Positions 51,106 through 61,622 of a stretch of 64,000 nt of DNA are shown here, piece by piece. Below the pieces are notes generated by a model. That model was given only the letters and a program-made list of their open reading frames with translations. It was not told the origin of the DNA and did not search any database. Location of the stretch: positions 11,254,600 through 11,318,599 of the forward strand of contig CM075760.1 of the NCBI GenBank assembly GCA_037974335.1, in the 5' to 3' direction. This DNA comes from Prionace glauca. Lineage: Eukaryota > Chordata > Chondrichthyes > Carcharhiniformes > Carcharhinidae. Made by a program: the position numbers and the translations under genes. Position 1 is the first letter of the stretch. The number at the start of each line of letters is the position of its first letter.

Positions 51106-51870
51106 CTGGTAAACCTCCTCTGCACCTTCTCCAAAGCCTCCACATCCTTCCTGTAATGTGGGGACCAGAACTGCACACAGTACTCCAAGTGCGGCCGCAC
51201 CAGAGTTGTGTACAGTTGCAACATGACGCTGCGACTCCTAAATTCAATCCCCCTACCAATAAACGCCAAGACACCGTATGCCTTCTTAACAACCTTATCT
51301 ACTTGACTCCCAACTTTCAGGGATCTATGTACACATACACCTAGATCCCTCTGCTCATCCACACTATTCAAAGTCCTCCCGTTAGCCCTATACTCGACAC
51401 GTCTGTTATTCCTACCAAAGTGAATTACCTCACACTTCTCCACATTAAACTCCATCCGCCACCTCTCGGCCCAGCTCTGCAACCTGTCTAAGTCTTCCTG
51501 CAAACTATGACACCCTTCCTCACAATCTACCACACCTCCGACTTTGGTGTCATCAGCAAATTTACTAATCCACCCAACTATACCCTCATCCAGATCATTA
51601 ATAAAAATTACAAACAGCAGTGGCCCCAAAACAGATCCCTGAGGCACACCACTCGTAACCGAACTCCATGATGAATATTTACCATCAACCACCACTCTCT
51701 GTCTCCTATCTGCTAGCCAATTCCTGATCCAATTACCTAGATCACCCCCAATCCCATACATCTGCATTTTCTGCAGAAGTGAACCATGGTGAACCTTATC
51801 AAACGCCTTACTAAAATCCATATACACCACGTCCACTGCCTTACCCCCATCCACCTCTTTGGTCACATTT
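51106..51870 (-). mobile_element. CR1-clade LINE (type I), both ends cut
   Basis: The minus strand encodes YMDFSKAFDKVHHGSLLQKM, SGVPQGSVLGPLLF, FADDT and the C-terminal start to VQRRFTR, where it passes into the satellite in an open frame. The 3' end is lost at the satellite border; the 5' end breaks near 51870. Confidence 0.85.
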
Positions 51871-51900
51871 TGAATGATGGACTGCTTTTCTCCAGAAAGG

Positions 51901-54565
51901 AACATAAGAACCTAAGAAATAGGAGCAGGAGTAGGCCATCTAGCCCCTCGAGCCTGCCCCGCCATTCAATAAGATCATGGCTGATCTGGCTGATCAGTTC
52001 CACATTTCCGCCCTCTCCCCATAACCCTTAATCCCCTTGCCTATCAACCCGTGTCTTAAAAATATTTAGCGAGGCAGCCTCCACCACTTCAACGGGCAGA
52101 GAATTCCAGAGATTCACCACCCTTTGAGTGAAGAAGTTCATAGAACATAGAACATTACAGTGCAGAACAGGCCCTTCGGCCCACAATGTTGCGCCGACCA
52201 GTTACAAAAACATTGACCCACTAGCCTATACCAATCCCTTTTCGTCCATAAACCTATCTACAGATCTCTTAAACGCCCCCAAACTAGGCGCATTTACAAC
52301 TGCAGCAGGCAGGGCATTCCAATCCCTCACCACCCGGTGGGTAAAAACCTACCCCTGACATCCGTCCTGTAGCTACCCCCCCTTAATTTAAAGCCCTGCC
52401 CCCTCGTGCTAGCTTTCTCCATCCGAGGAAAAAGGCTATCACTGTCCACCCTATCTAAACCTCTAATCATCTTATATGTTTCAATAAGATCCCCTCTTAG
52501 CCGCCTTCTTTCCAACGAAAACAACCCTAAATCCCTCAGTCTCTCCTTATAGGACCTCCCCACCATACCAGGCAACATCCTAGTAAACCTCCTCTGCACC
52601 CTCTCCAAAGCCTCCACATCCTTCCTGTAATGTGGGGACCAGAACTGCACACAGTACTCCAAGTGCGGCCGTACCAGAGTAGTGTACAGTTGCAACATGA
52701 CGCTGCGACTCTTAAATTCAATCCCCCTACCAATAAACGCCAAGACACCGTACGCCTTCTTAACAACCTTATCTACTTGATTCCCAACTTTCAGGGATCT
52801 ATGTACACATACACCTAGATCCCTCTGTTCATCCACACTATTCAAAGTCTTCCCGTTAGCCCTATACTCAACACATCTGTTGCTCCTACCGAAGTGAATT
52901 ACCTCACACTTCTCCGCATTAAATTCCATCCGCCACCTCTCGGCCCAGCTCTGCAACCTATCTAAGTCTCCCTGCAGACTATGACACCCTTCCTCACAAT
53001 CTACCACACCTCCGACTTTGGTGTCATCAGCAAATTTACTAATCCACCCAACTATACCCTCATCCAGATCATTAATAAAAATTACAAACAGCAGTGGCCC
53101 CAAAACAGATCCCTGAGGCACACCACTCGTAACTGAACTCCATGATGAATATTTACCATCAACCACCACCCTCTGTCTCCTATCTGATAGCCAATTTCTG
53201 ATCCAATTTCCTAGATTACCCACAATCCCATACATCTGCATTTTCTGCAGAAGCCTACCACGGTGAACCTTATCGAACGCCTTACTAAAATCCATATATA
53301 CCACATCAACTGCCTTGCCCCCATCCACCTCTTTGGTCACCTTATCAAAAAACTCAATAAGGTTAGTAAGGCACGACCTACCCGCTACAAAACCATGCTG
53401 ACTATTTCTAATCAATTCATTACTCTCCAAATAACTATAAATCCTATCCTTAATAATTTTTTCTAAAACCTTGCCCACAACAGAAGTAAGACTCACCGGT
53501 CTATAATTCCCGGCAAAGTCTCTGTTCCCCTTCTTAAACAATGGGACAACATTTGCTGTCCTCCAATCCTCCGGGACTACACCAGAGACCAATGACGACC
53601 TGAAGATCAGAGCCAGAGGCTCTGCAATCACCTCTCTAGCCTCCCAGAGAATCCTAGGGTAGATCCCATCCGGACCAGGGGACTTATCTATTTTCAACCC
53701 CTCAAGAATATCCAGCACATCCCCCTTATCAACCATAAAACTGTCTATTTTACACCCCTGCAACCCAGTGTCCTCCTCAGCTATATTCATGTCCCTCTGC
53801 GTGAACACCGAAGAGAAATATTGGTTCAATGCTTCTCCAATCTCCTCCGGTTCCACACACAACTTCCCTCTGCTGTCTGTAACTGGCCCTAATCTTGCCC
53901 TGATGAACCTTCTATTCTTGACATACCTATAGAACGCCTTAGGATTCTCCTTAACCCTATCAGCCAAAGTCTTCTCATGTCCTCTTTTAGCCCTTCTTAA
54001 CTCACTCTTCAACTCCCTCCTAGCCAATCTAAAGCTTTCTAGTGCACTACCTGAGCCCTCAGATCTCATCCGAACACAAGCCTCCTTTTTCTTTTTAACC
54101 ATCGACTCCACTCTTTTAGTGCACCTCAACTCCGTTCTAAAACGCCCCCTCTTTATCTTGAGGCTGTGCCCTCTAGTTCTACTGTCCTTTGAGCGGGAAG
54201 ACCCTCTCCACCTCTATCCTATCCATCCCATTCATCATCTTATATGTCTCAATGAGATCTCCCCTCATTCTTCTAAACTCTAACAAGTACAAGCCTAGTT
54301 TATTCAGCCTCTCCTCATAGTTCAACCCCCTCAACTCTGGTATCAGCCTAGTAAACCTCCTCTGCACTCCCTCCAAGGCCAAAATATCCTTGCGTAAGTG
54401 CGGTGACAAAAACTGCACACAGTACTCCAGCTGCGGCCTCACCAATGCCCTATACAACCGCAGCAAGACCTCCCTCCTTTCTCTTCAGTCCCCCTCGCTA
54501 TGAAGGCCAGCATCCCATTCGCCTTCCTGACCACCTGCAGGCTGGGTTTTTGCGACTCATGCACA
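51901..54565 (-). mobile_element. CR1-like LINE (type III) split by a type I LINE
   Basis: The 3' part is 51901-52138 ('AGAAATAGGAGCAGGAGTAG') and the 5' part 54124-54565 (LRLYRALVRPQLEYCVQFLS and further). The pieces would join at 'GAAGAAGTTC' / 'CCTCAACTCCG', as in the unbroken copies. No clear target duplication is visible. Confidence 0.85.
52139..54123 (-). mobile_element. CR1-clade LINE (type I), longest copy, 600-codon open frame
   Basis: The open frame of about 600 codons (54129 down to 52327) holds the pre-RT linker (ENPKAFYRYVKNRRFIRARL), RT blocks SPGPDGIYPRILWEA, NYRPVSLTSVVGKVLE, QHGFVAGRSCLTN, MDFSKAFDKV, SGVPQGSVLGPLLF and FADDTKVGG, and the C-terminal domain. It ends in a small frame change near 52330-52345 (RGRFLPTGW in place of RFFTQRVV). 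The endonuclease is missing through 5' truncation. The 3' end (52139) is TAGAACATAGAACATTACAG. Confidence 0.92.
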
Positions 54566-54900
54566 AGGACCCCGAGAAGACTGAAGGGTGACCTGGTGGA
54601 AGTCTCTAAGATTATGAAGGGGTTCAATAATCCAACAGGGATTTAATGGGAAACCTCTTTACCCAGCGAGTGGTGAGAATGTGGAATTCACTACCACAGT
54701 GAGCGGTTGAGGTGAACAGCGTGAATACATTGAAGGGGAAGTGAGATACGTACATGAGGGAGGAAGGAATAGAAGGATATGCTGATGGGAGGAGATGAAG
54801 AGGAGTGGGTGGAGGCTCATGTGGAGCATAAATACTGACACAGACCGATTGAGCTGACTGACCTGGCCCCGTGCTGTAGACTCAATGGAACAGAGACAAA
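54566..54900 (+). mobile_element. CR1-like 3' remnant in the ZNF-G flank
   Basis: The same remnant as at 33610-34000 ('AGCGAGTGGTGAGAATGTGG', 'GGGAGGAAGGAATAGAAGGA'). It ends near the conserved 3' UTR of ZNF-G. Confidence 0.65.
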
Positions 54901-55176
54901 TGTAATTATTGTACATCTACCTGTTGTGGTGGAAAACCTCTATTTACTATCCAGGATAGAATAAATGTCCTTCATCAGCTTTTATGGATCATTTCAGTGG
55001 AAATGTGCTCTCCTAGATTCAAAGAACATCAACCCACTGGAAGCAAAGTCGTGAGACCGGCCAGTCAGCAGAAAGAAACCCTCCGACCCTCTCACTTCAC
55101 CCACTGTCAGAATGAACATGGTTCAGTCCCGGATGTGATTAACAGCAGCAATAACAGCAGAATCCAACCCCTGTCA
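54901..55176 (-). other. ZNF-G 3' UTR
   Basis: The conserved family 3' block in reverse ('TCAAAGAACATCAACCCACT', 'GCAGAAAGAAACCCTCCGAC', 'GCAGAATCCAACCCCTG'). The poly(A) hexamer seen in C, F and H is not preserved here. Confidence 0.6.
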
Positions 55177-56118
55177 TCACTTGTGAATTCGCTGATGTCT
55201 CAGCAGTTGTGATGATTTAGTGAATCCTTTCCCACAGTCAGAGCAGGTAAATGGTCTCTCCCCAGTGTGAACTCGCTGGTGCGTCCGCAGGTTGGATGAA
55301 TTACTGAATCCTTTCCCACACTGAGAGCAGGTGAATGGTCTGTCTCCGGTGTGAACTCGCTGGTGTGTCTGCAGGTGGGATGACTGAGTGAATGTTTTCC
55401 CACAGTCGGAGCAGGTGAATGGTCTCTCCCCAGTGTGCAATCGGCGGTGTTTTCGCAGATTTGATGCATAAGGGAAACGCTTCCCACACTCAGAGCAGAT
55501 GAACGGCCTCTCTCCAGTGTGAACTCGCTGATGTATCAGCAGATAGGATGAATCAGTGAATCCCTTCCCACACTCGGAGCAGCTGAACGGTCTCTCCCTG
55601 GTGTGAATTCTCTGGTGCCTCTGCAGATTGGATGAATTACTGAATCCCGTCCCACACTCAGAGCAGAGGAATGGCCTCTCCCTGGTGTGAACTCGCTCGT
55701 GTGTCTGCAGGTGAGATAACTGAGTGAAACCCTTCCCACACGCTGAGCACGTGAACCATTTCTCCCCAGTGTGAACTCGCTGGTGCATCAGCAAGTTAGA
55801 TGATTCACTGAATCCCTTCCCACAATCGGAGCAGGTAAATGGCTTCTCCCCGCTGTGAACCCGATTGTGTTTCTGCAGGTGGGATGAACTTTTGAATCCT
55901 TTCCCACACTCGGGGCAGGTGAATGGCCAATCCCCTGTGTGAACTCGTTTGTGTGTCTGCAGGGAGGATGAATGAGCAAATCCCTTCCCACATTCCAAGC
56001 AAATGAATGGCCTCTCCCCAGTGTGATTACATCGATGAGTTTCCAGTTGGTGAGGGAAATTGAATCCTTTACCACAGTCTCCACATTTCCATGGCTTCTC
56101 CATGGTGCTGGTGTCCAT
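55177..56118 (-). CDS. ZNF-G, 11-finger C2H2 zinc-finger protein
   Basis: A 313-aa protein if translation starts at the ATG ending at 56118 (MDTST), or 308 aa from the family ATG at 56103 ([14 protein letters not shown]). The family TGA lies 39 nt before the latter (56140-56142), so both starts are possible; MDTST is unique to this gene. Eleven fingers at 28-residue spacing, mostly CSECGKGF and CSDCGKGF. Some linkers are unusual (HTGDWPF, HTGEKWF, HTRERPF). It ends IHK-TGA. The acceptor GTTGCAG/GATATC lies at 56448-56450 on the minus strand. It is the leftward partner of ZNF-H across the promoter at 57060-57700. The G-side donor is eroded (A-run where GTAAGG stood, a weak GTGAAT next to it), so splicing of exon 1 is uncertain. 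Confidence 0.9.
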   Translation of the reverse strand: MDTSTMEKPWKCGDCGKGFNFPHQLETHRCNHTGERPFICLECGKGFAHSSSLQTHKRVHTGDWPFTCPECGKGFKSSSHLQKHNRVHSGEKPFTCSDCGKGFSESSNLLMHQRVHTGEKWFTCSACGKGFTQLSHLQTHERVHTRERPFLCSECGTGFSNSSNLQRHQRIHTRERPFSCSECGKGFTDSSYLLIHQRVHTGERPFICSECGKRFPYASNLRKHRRLHTGERPFTCSDCGKTFTQSSHLQTHQRVHTGDRPFTCSQCGKGFSNSSNLRTHQRVHTGERPFTCSDCGKGFTKSSQLLRHQRIHK

Positions 56119-56450
56119 GTGTCTGTCGCAGTTTGACAGTCAGCTGAAGCCTCATCCACAACAAAACACCTGAACGGTCTCACCCCAGTGTGACTGGTGA
56201 TGTCTTTTCAAGCTGTGTTGGAGTTTTTTCCACAGTCAGTTCACTGGAACACTCTCACTCGGATCTGTGTGACTCCATGCTTTTCCAATCACACTTATGG
56301 TTGAAATCTCTTGAAGCAGGCAGAAAAGTATTTCTCTTTGTAGATTCCAAAGGCTGATGTTGTCCAGGCCCCAATAAATGGAGTTAATCTGTCAGATCAC
56401 CACGAGTATTTATTTTGAGATTTCTGTCTCGAAATCCTCTTGATATCCTG

Positions 56451-57059
56451 CAACACAAATTTCCAAAATTCATCACTGTCAGTGCAACTTAGAAATTCAG
56501 AAAAGACAAGTCTGGTTTTTGCAGAAAATGCTTCACTTTTCCCCACTATTCTTATCCTGCTGTATCCCAATAAACAGCCTCCCAATTCTCCTAAAGGTGC
56601 CAATTCATGTTGATTAATGAATCAATGCGCATCACTTCCTGTTCAAGTGTGTGTAATATGCAGCAGTCATTACCTGGTTGGCGATATGGTGGGTGCAGCA
56701 AGTGGTCATGATCTGGAACTGGGTGCCCATGGATCTGGTGGCAGTGAAGGCAATTAAAGATTTCAAAATCTTTAATTGGGCGACACGGTGGGACAACAAT
56801 TAGCACTGCTGCCTCACAGTGCCAGGGTATGTCTCTATCCCATTCGAATTTACTGTTCACTGTTTACTGCCCTCTCCTGGGAAACTCCCGCTTTATTTGT
56901 GAACATTGGGTAAGAGGCCATCCTATTAACCAAACGAATAAATGTGTCAAACTGAGCTCAGTGATGTCAGTGCCTTTGAGAGAAACAGATACCTGGATCT
57001 CGTCCTGCTCCTAATTCCGATGTTCGTCTGTAAACTTTCCAGAGGCTGCACTCTCCCTG
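56451..57059 (-). other. ZNF-G intron
   Basis: The family intron is recognisable at about 56460-56650 ('CACTGTCAGTGCAACTTAGA', 'CAATTCTCCTAAAGGTGCCA'). About 56778-56827 is a tRNA-SINE head fragment (+, GGCGACACGGTGGGACAACA). The rest is unassigned. Confidence 0.5.
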
Positions 57060-57700
57060 GATTCACTTCCTTTTTTTTCAGATGCTACAAGTCCTCAATT
57101 TCCCCCAGAATGAGGAAAGAAATGGAAAGGGGGAAACATTGATTTCCTCCCAGATGTTGCACAGAGGAGGGAGTTTCACTCTGAAACTCATGAGCGGACT
57201 TCCGCATTGTGACATCACAATGGACCCTGCCAATAGGAATCACTGCTCCGCTATGACATTTCCGGGTTCCAGTCGCAGGCCCAGGCTTGCGGATCCGGGA
57301 GCCCCGCCCCCACCCATTGTTCCCCTCCCCCCACCTCCTCCTCGAGCCAATGTTTCCAGACAAGCGGCTGGCGGCTCCGGCCAGAGTGAGAAGCCGCTCG
57401 GTGGTCTCCCCCTCCGCCCCGCCAGGCCCAGGACAGCGCAAGTCCATGGGAGAGGGGAAACTGCGCATGTGCAGGGGAGCGCCCGCCCCCTGACCATCAT
57501 GCTGAGGGATTGACCAATGGAAAGAGTTGGAGGACCGGAAGGACTCTGGTCCTCCAGCCAATCAGAGCTCCCCCATTGTCTGAATGCGGATTTGGACAAT
57601 GTGTTCATTCCTGCCCAGCAAAGTTGCTGCTGCTCTCTCTCTGAATGAAGATTGAGCTTCAGACTCAAACTTCCTGCTGTCTTCACCATCTGTGAGTAAA
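57060..57700. promoter_or_regulatory. Bidirectional promoter of the ZNF-G / ZNF-H head-to-head pair
   Basis: The same promoter as for B/C but inverted. The G side has the decayed donor at about 57068-57080, CCAAT at 57231 and a CRE with its CpG lost (TGACATCA 57210-57217). The core has GGAGCCCCGCCCCCACCCAT (about 57299), NRF1-like CTGCGCATGTGC (57461-57472) and CCAAT boxes at about 57512 and 57560. The H-side donor is GTGAGT at 57692 in 'ACCATCTGTGAGTAAAACAC', matching acceptor AG 58135-58136. GC-rich, with many CpG. Confidence 0.72.
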
Positions 57701-58136
57701 ACACTTTCTTTTCTCCCGCTTTCCATTTTTATTTTGGACTTCAATTTTGAAATTCCAGGTCACACTCGCTGACTAAATAAAAATCATCCTCAGATTCTTC
57801 ATGTATTTGTAACCAGGTAATACAGTGTATTACACACATCATCAGGCTGTTCATTTGTGTCCAAAGTAAAACGTGCCTGTGGACTTGAAGATTTTCAGCT
57901 CTCTGTGCCCAGGACAGGCGGCAGGGAGCATGGATCTGTCAATCAGCACCTTCAGGAGAATTGGGAGGCTGAATATTAGACACAGCAGAGTGAGAATGGA
58001 GGGAGAGTGTGTGGGATGGAGATTTACAGCTTTTGGGGAATGAGAGAGGAAAGAATGTTCCATAGAAACTAGAATTGTCTGTTCTGAATTTCAATCCTGT
58101 ATTGAGAGTGATGAATTTTCTAAATTCTTTTCACAG
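57701..58136 (+). other. ZNF-H intron
   Basis: Short intron of about 445 bp with the conserved family part at about 57890-58090 ('CAGCACCTTCAGGAGAATTG', 'GATTTACAGCTTTTGGGGAA', 'CATAGAAACTAGAATTGTCT'), ending TTTTCACAG. Confidence 0.65.
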
Positions 58137-58282
58137 GATATCAGAAGGTGAGGAATTTACAGACAGAAATCTCAAATCAAACAGGGATCTGAATGCTGTT
58201 GGCCTTTGAATCCAGAAAGAGAAATGTTTCTCTGTTCTGTTTGCTTTTGCACTCTTGAACCATCAGTGTGACTGGTACAGCA

Positions 58283-58580
58283 TACACACACTCCCACACT
58301 CGCACGCTCCCACACTCACACACACTCCTCCACACACACGCGCACACTCTCCCAGACACACACACACTCACTCCCCCACACACACACACTCCCACACACA
58401 CTCACACATATACTCACCCACACACTCACACATACATTCACCCACACACCGACTCCCCCACACACACACAATCCCCCCCACATACATACACACACACACC
58501 CACACAAACACATACACACACACTCCCCACACACATCCACAGACAAGCACCTCCCCCCCCCCCCCCACCCCACCACACTC
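58283..58580 (+). repeat. CA/CCCA-rich microsatellite in the ZNF-H leader
   Basis: Imperfect (CA)n with CTCCC interruptions, ending in a run of C at about 58551-58566. It lies in exon 2 before the ATG, where the sister gene ZNF-C has only 'GACACACACATACTG'. It adds roughly 280 nt to the leader. Confidence 0.9.
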
Positions 58581-58721
58581 CCATGCATTGACTGTGGAAA
58601 GAGCTTCTCAGTTACACAGCCGTAAAAACTGTTGCACCATCACAGCAGGGCATCATAATCTTGTTCTGTGTGAGACTTCAACTGATAGTCAAAGCTGGAG
58701 CAACAAAAGGACATCTCCAAC

Positions 58722-59564
58722 ATGGAGAAACCGTGGAAATGTGGGGACTGTGGGAAGGGTTGCAAAAACCCCTCTGAGCTGCAAACTCATCAACGTATTC
58801 ACACTGGAGAGAAGCCGTACACCTGCTCTGTGTGTGGGAAGGGGTTCACTCGGTTATCTCATCTGCAGCGACATCGACTGGTTCACACTGGAGAAAGAGC
58901 GTTCATCTGCTTTGAGTGTGGGGACGGATTTGCTAATTTACCCAGTCTGCAGAGACACCAGCGCGTTCACACTGGAGAGAGACCATTCACCTGCGCAGAG
59001 TGCGGTAAAGGATTTACGCATTTATCCAACCTGTCGAAACACAAAATCACTCACAGCAATGAGAGACTCTTTAAATGCACTGACTGTGAGAGTGGTTTCA
59101 AAAGCTCTCGGGAACTGATGATCCACCAGCGCATTCACACTGGGGAGAGACCGTTCAGCTGCTCTCACTGCACAAAGAGATTTAGGACGTCATCCCACCT
59201 GCGGGAGCACGAGAGAATTCACACCAGAGAGAGACCATTCACCTGCTCTGTGTGTGGGAAAGGATTCACTCATTCATCCAGCCTGCTGAGCCACAATCTC
59301 ACTCACACCCAGGAGAGACCCTTTAAATGCTCTGATTGTGGACGTGATTTCAAACGTTCTCGGGATCTGATGATCCACCAGCGCACTCACACTGAGGAGA
59401 GACTGTTCAGCTGCTCTCACTGCACAAAGACGTTCAAAACCTCATCCAATCTGCAGCAACACCAGCGAGTTCACACTGGGGAGAGACCGTTCATCTGCTG
59501 TGTGTGTGGGAAGGGATTCACTCAGTCATCCAGTATGCGGAGACACCAGCATGTTCACAATTGA
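58722..59564 (+). CDS. ZNF-H, 10-finger C2H2 zinc-finger protein
   Basis: A 280-aa protein starting [14 protein letters not shown] at the ATG at 58722, with the in-frame TGA 39 nt upstream (58683-58685). Ten fingers. Finger 1 has Cys where the core Phe normally sits (C-x3-C in place of C-x3-F), which may weaken its fold. Fingers 4-6 and 7-9 repeat the three-finger module seen in ZNF-C: ITH or LTH, then T/S-x-ERxFKC with a CxDC finger, then HT-x-ERxFSC with CSHCTK. It ends VHN-TGA. It is the rightward partner of ZNF-G. The leader holds the fossil finger (CIDCGKSFS...) and a long microsatellite. DNA binding is inferred; there is no effector domain. Confidence 0.9.
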   Translation: MEKPWKCGDCGKGCKNPSELQTHQRIHTGEKPYTCSVCGKGFTRLSHLQRHRLVHTGERAFICFECGDGFANLPSLQRHQRVHTGERPFTCAECGKGFTHLSNLSKHKITHSNERLFKCTDCESGFKSSRELMIHQRIHTGERPFSCSHCTKRFRTSSHLREHERIHTRERPFTCSVCGKGFTHSSSLLSHNLTHTQERPFKCSDCGRDFKRSRDLMIHQRTHTEERLFSCSHCTKTFKTSSNLQQHQRVHTGERPFICCVCGKGFTQSSSMRRHQHVHN

Positions 59565-59833
59565 TAACTGGTGTTGGATTCTGCTGTTATTGTTGCTGTT
59601 AATCACATCCAGGACTGAACCATGTTCATTCTCACAGTTGGTGAAATGGGAGGGTCAGAGGGTTTCTTTCTGCTGGACTGGCTGGACTCACGACTTTGCT
59701 TCCAGTAGGCTGATGCTCTTTGAGCCTGGGAGAGCACATTTCCATGAAACGACCCACAGAAGCTGATGAAGAACATTTTATCTTGGACAGTAAATAGTGT
59801 TTTTCCCCCCACTTCAGGTAGATCTAAAATAAA
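59565..59833 (+). promoter_or_regulatory. ZNF-H 3' UTR with poly(A) signal
   Basis: The conserved block (GTGTTGGATTCTGCTGTTAT to GGCTGATGCTCTTTGAGCCT) is followed by AATAAA at 59828-59833 in the same context as after ZNF-C. Confidence 0.65.
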
Positions 59834-59910
59834 TACTGAAAAAACTGGAAAAATGCAGCAGGTCTGGCAGCATCTGTGGAGAGAGAAACAGAGTTAGCAT
59901 TTCACACTGC
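59834..59910 (+). repeat. SINE-like interspersed repeat
   Basis: 'ATGCAGCAGGTCTGGCAGCA' and 'TCTGTGGAGAGAGAAACAGA'. The same repeat follows ZNF-C at the same place, so it predates the C/H split. Confidence 0.65.
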
Positions 59911-59971
59911 TGGATTGGGAATCAGTCTAGTAAACCTCCTCTGAAATGCTTCCATGGTATTTACAAAATAA

Positions 59972-60298
59972 GACAGCACAGCAGCACAGTGGTTAGCACT
60001 GCAGCATCACAACACCAAGGACCCAGGTTCAATTCCAGCCTGGGTCACTGTCTGTGTGGAGGTTGCATGTTCTCCCTGTGTCTGTGTGGGTTTCCTCCAG
60101 ATGCTCTGGTTTCCTCCCACAGTCCAAAGATGTGTGGGTTAGGTTGATTGGCTATGCTAAATTGGCCCTTTGTATCAGGCGGACTAGCTAGAGTAAATGC
60201 ATGTGGTTATGGGAATAGGGCCTGGGTAGGATTGTATTTGGTACAGACTCGATGGATAGAACGGCCTCTGTCTGTGCTGTAGGGATTCTACAATCCTT
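59972..60298 (+). mobile_element. tRNA-derived SINE (15381 type)
   Basis: Head GCAGCACAGTGGTTAGCACT with a good A box; B box GGTTCAATTCC (one change). The body and 3' end 'TGTCTGTGCTGTAGGGATTC' are complete. Confidence 0.85.
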
Positions 60299-60734
60299 AA
60301 TTGGAGACAAAAACTGCATCCAGTATTCAAGATGCAGTCTCAGCAACCTCCTGTATAACTGAAGCATATTATCTTTACTGATATGTTCAATTTCTCTCAG
60401 AATAAAAGATTGCATTCCATTGTAAGAATTTTGATTTCTTTGAACTAAGATTTATGGGGTTCACTTGTTTACAACAACCTCCCTAATCATAAATCACCCA
60501 GGCTCCAGTGACTTAACCATATGGGAAAAAAAACACTTTAAATGGTGAATTGAGAAAGTTTATTCACCATTAAAAATGTAACAAGTCAGCAAGATAAAAA
60601 TAAACAAAGTATCGATCAACAGTAAAGGAGAAAGCTTAACTTTAACTTCTCTCCATCCCTCTCAGACCAGGACATGAAGTGGTGGCTGTGAAGACATGGA
60701 TAACTTATAAAATCAACAGTTCCCAATACCTCTC
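60299..60734 (-). mobile_element. LINE remnant and unassigned sequence
   Basis: About 60299-60420 is an antisense CR1-like C-terminal remnant (minus: MLQLYRRLLRLHLEYWMQFL). About 60421-60734 is AT-rich and not recognised. Confidence 0.5.
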
Positions 60735-61010
60735 TGAAGGACACAGTGGTAAGCACGACTGCCTGACAGCCCCAGAGACCCAGGTTTGAGGTCCGCCTTG
60801 GGTCACTGTCTGTATGGAGTCTGCACATTCTCCCCCTGTCTGTGTGGGTTTTTTTCCCAAAGTCCGAAGGACTTGCTGGTTAAGTGCATTGAGCATTTTC
60901 CCTCAGTTTACCTGAACAGGCACCAGAGCATCACAACTGAGGGATTTTCAGAGTAACTTCATTGCAGTGTGAATGTAAACCTATGTGTGACACTAATAAA
61001 TAAACTTTAA
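60735..61010 (+). mobile_element. tRNA-derived SINE (31482 type)
   Basis: Head 'GACACAGTGGTAAGCACGAC', diverged B box, tail 'AGTAACTTCATTGCAGTGTG' and 'GTGACACTAATAAATAAACT'. Confidence 0.8.
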
Positions 61011-61329
61011 AAACCTTGAACTTTTAAAACCTTTTGCCAAATTGGTTTCTTGAATCCTTTTATTTTATACTTTCAAAATATAGAAAGCCCAGCTGAGCCA
61101 ATTGTTGGGGATTAGCCAGTTGGTCTATAACTTGCCAATATTGAAATTGGTTTGGTTTTTAGATAATTGCACACATTGTCTGAATGTTAAGACAGTTCAT
61201 TCTCTCAACCGATATCTGTTAGCTTGGGGTAGCCTGAGTGTCGACTATTAATTGGTTAACATCAGTCAGTGTTGAGACATCTGAACAGGAGCCTATTCAT
61301 TCCCTTCAATCAATGTTAACAATATTTTA

Positions 61330-61622
61330 AAGTTTATTTATTAGTGTCATAAGTAGGCTGACATTAACACTGCAATGAAGTTACTGGGAAAATCCCCTAG
61401 TCACTATAATCTGACATCTGTTCAGGTACATTGTGGGAGAATTTAGCATAGCCAATCCATCTAACCCATAGGAACAAACTGGAGCACCCAGAGGAAACCC
61501 ACACAGACAAAGGGAGAACATACAGACTCTGCATAGTCACCCAAACTGGGAATCAAACCCAGGTCCCTGGCGCTCTGAGGCAGCAGTGCTAACCACTGTG
61601 GCACCGTGCCATCCTAACAAGT
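61330..61622 (-). mobile_element. tRNA-derived SINE (31482 type), antisense
   Basis: From 'AGTTTATTTATTAGTGTCAT' (tail) to 'GGCAGCAGTGCTAACCACTG' and 'GGCACCGTGCC' (head). B box reversed is GGTTTGATTCC (one change). Confidence 0.85.

Noticed and set aside
47791-51344. Very long open frames (up to about 570 codons, Cys/Leu/Ser/Val-rich) on the plus strand
   Set aside because: They are translations of the pyrimidine satellite, whose words cannot make stop codons; all three frames are open.
50694-51905. A 403-codon minus-strand frame with an Arg/Thr/Glu-rich tail
   Set aside because: It is a LINE RT fragment running by chance into the satellite, not a fusion gene.
58316-58588. Val/Cys/Gly-rich minus-strand frames opposite the ZNF-H leader
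   Set aside because: Translation of the CA microsatellite, no coding evidence.
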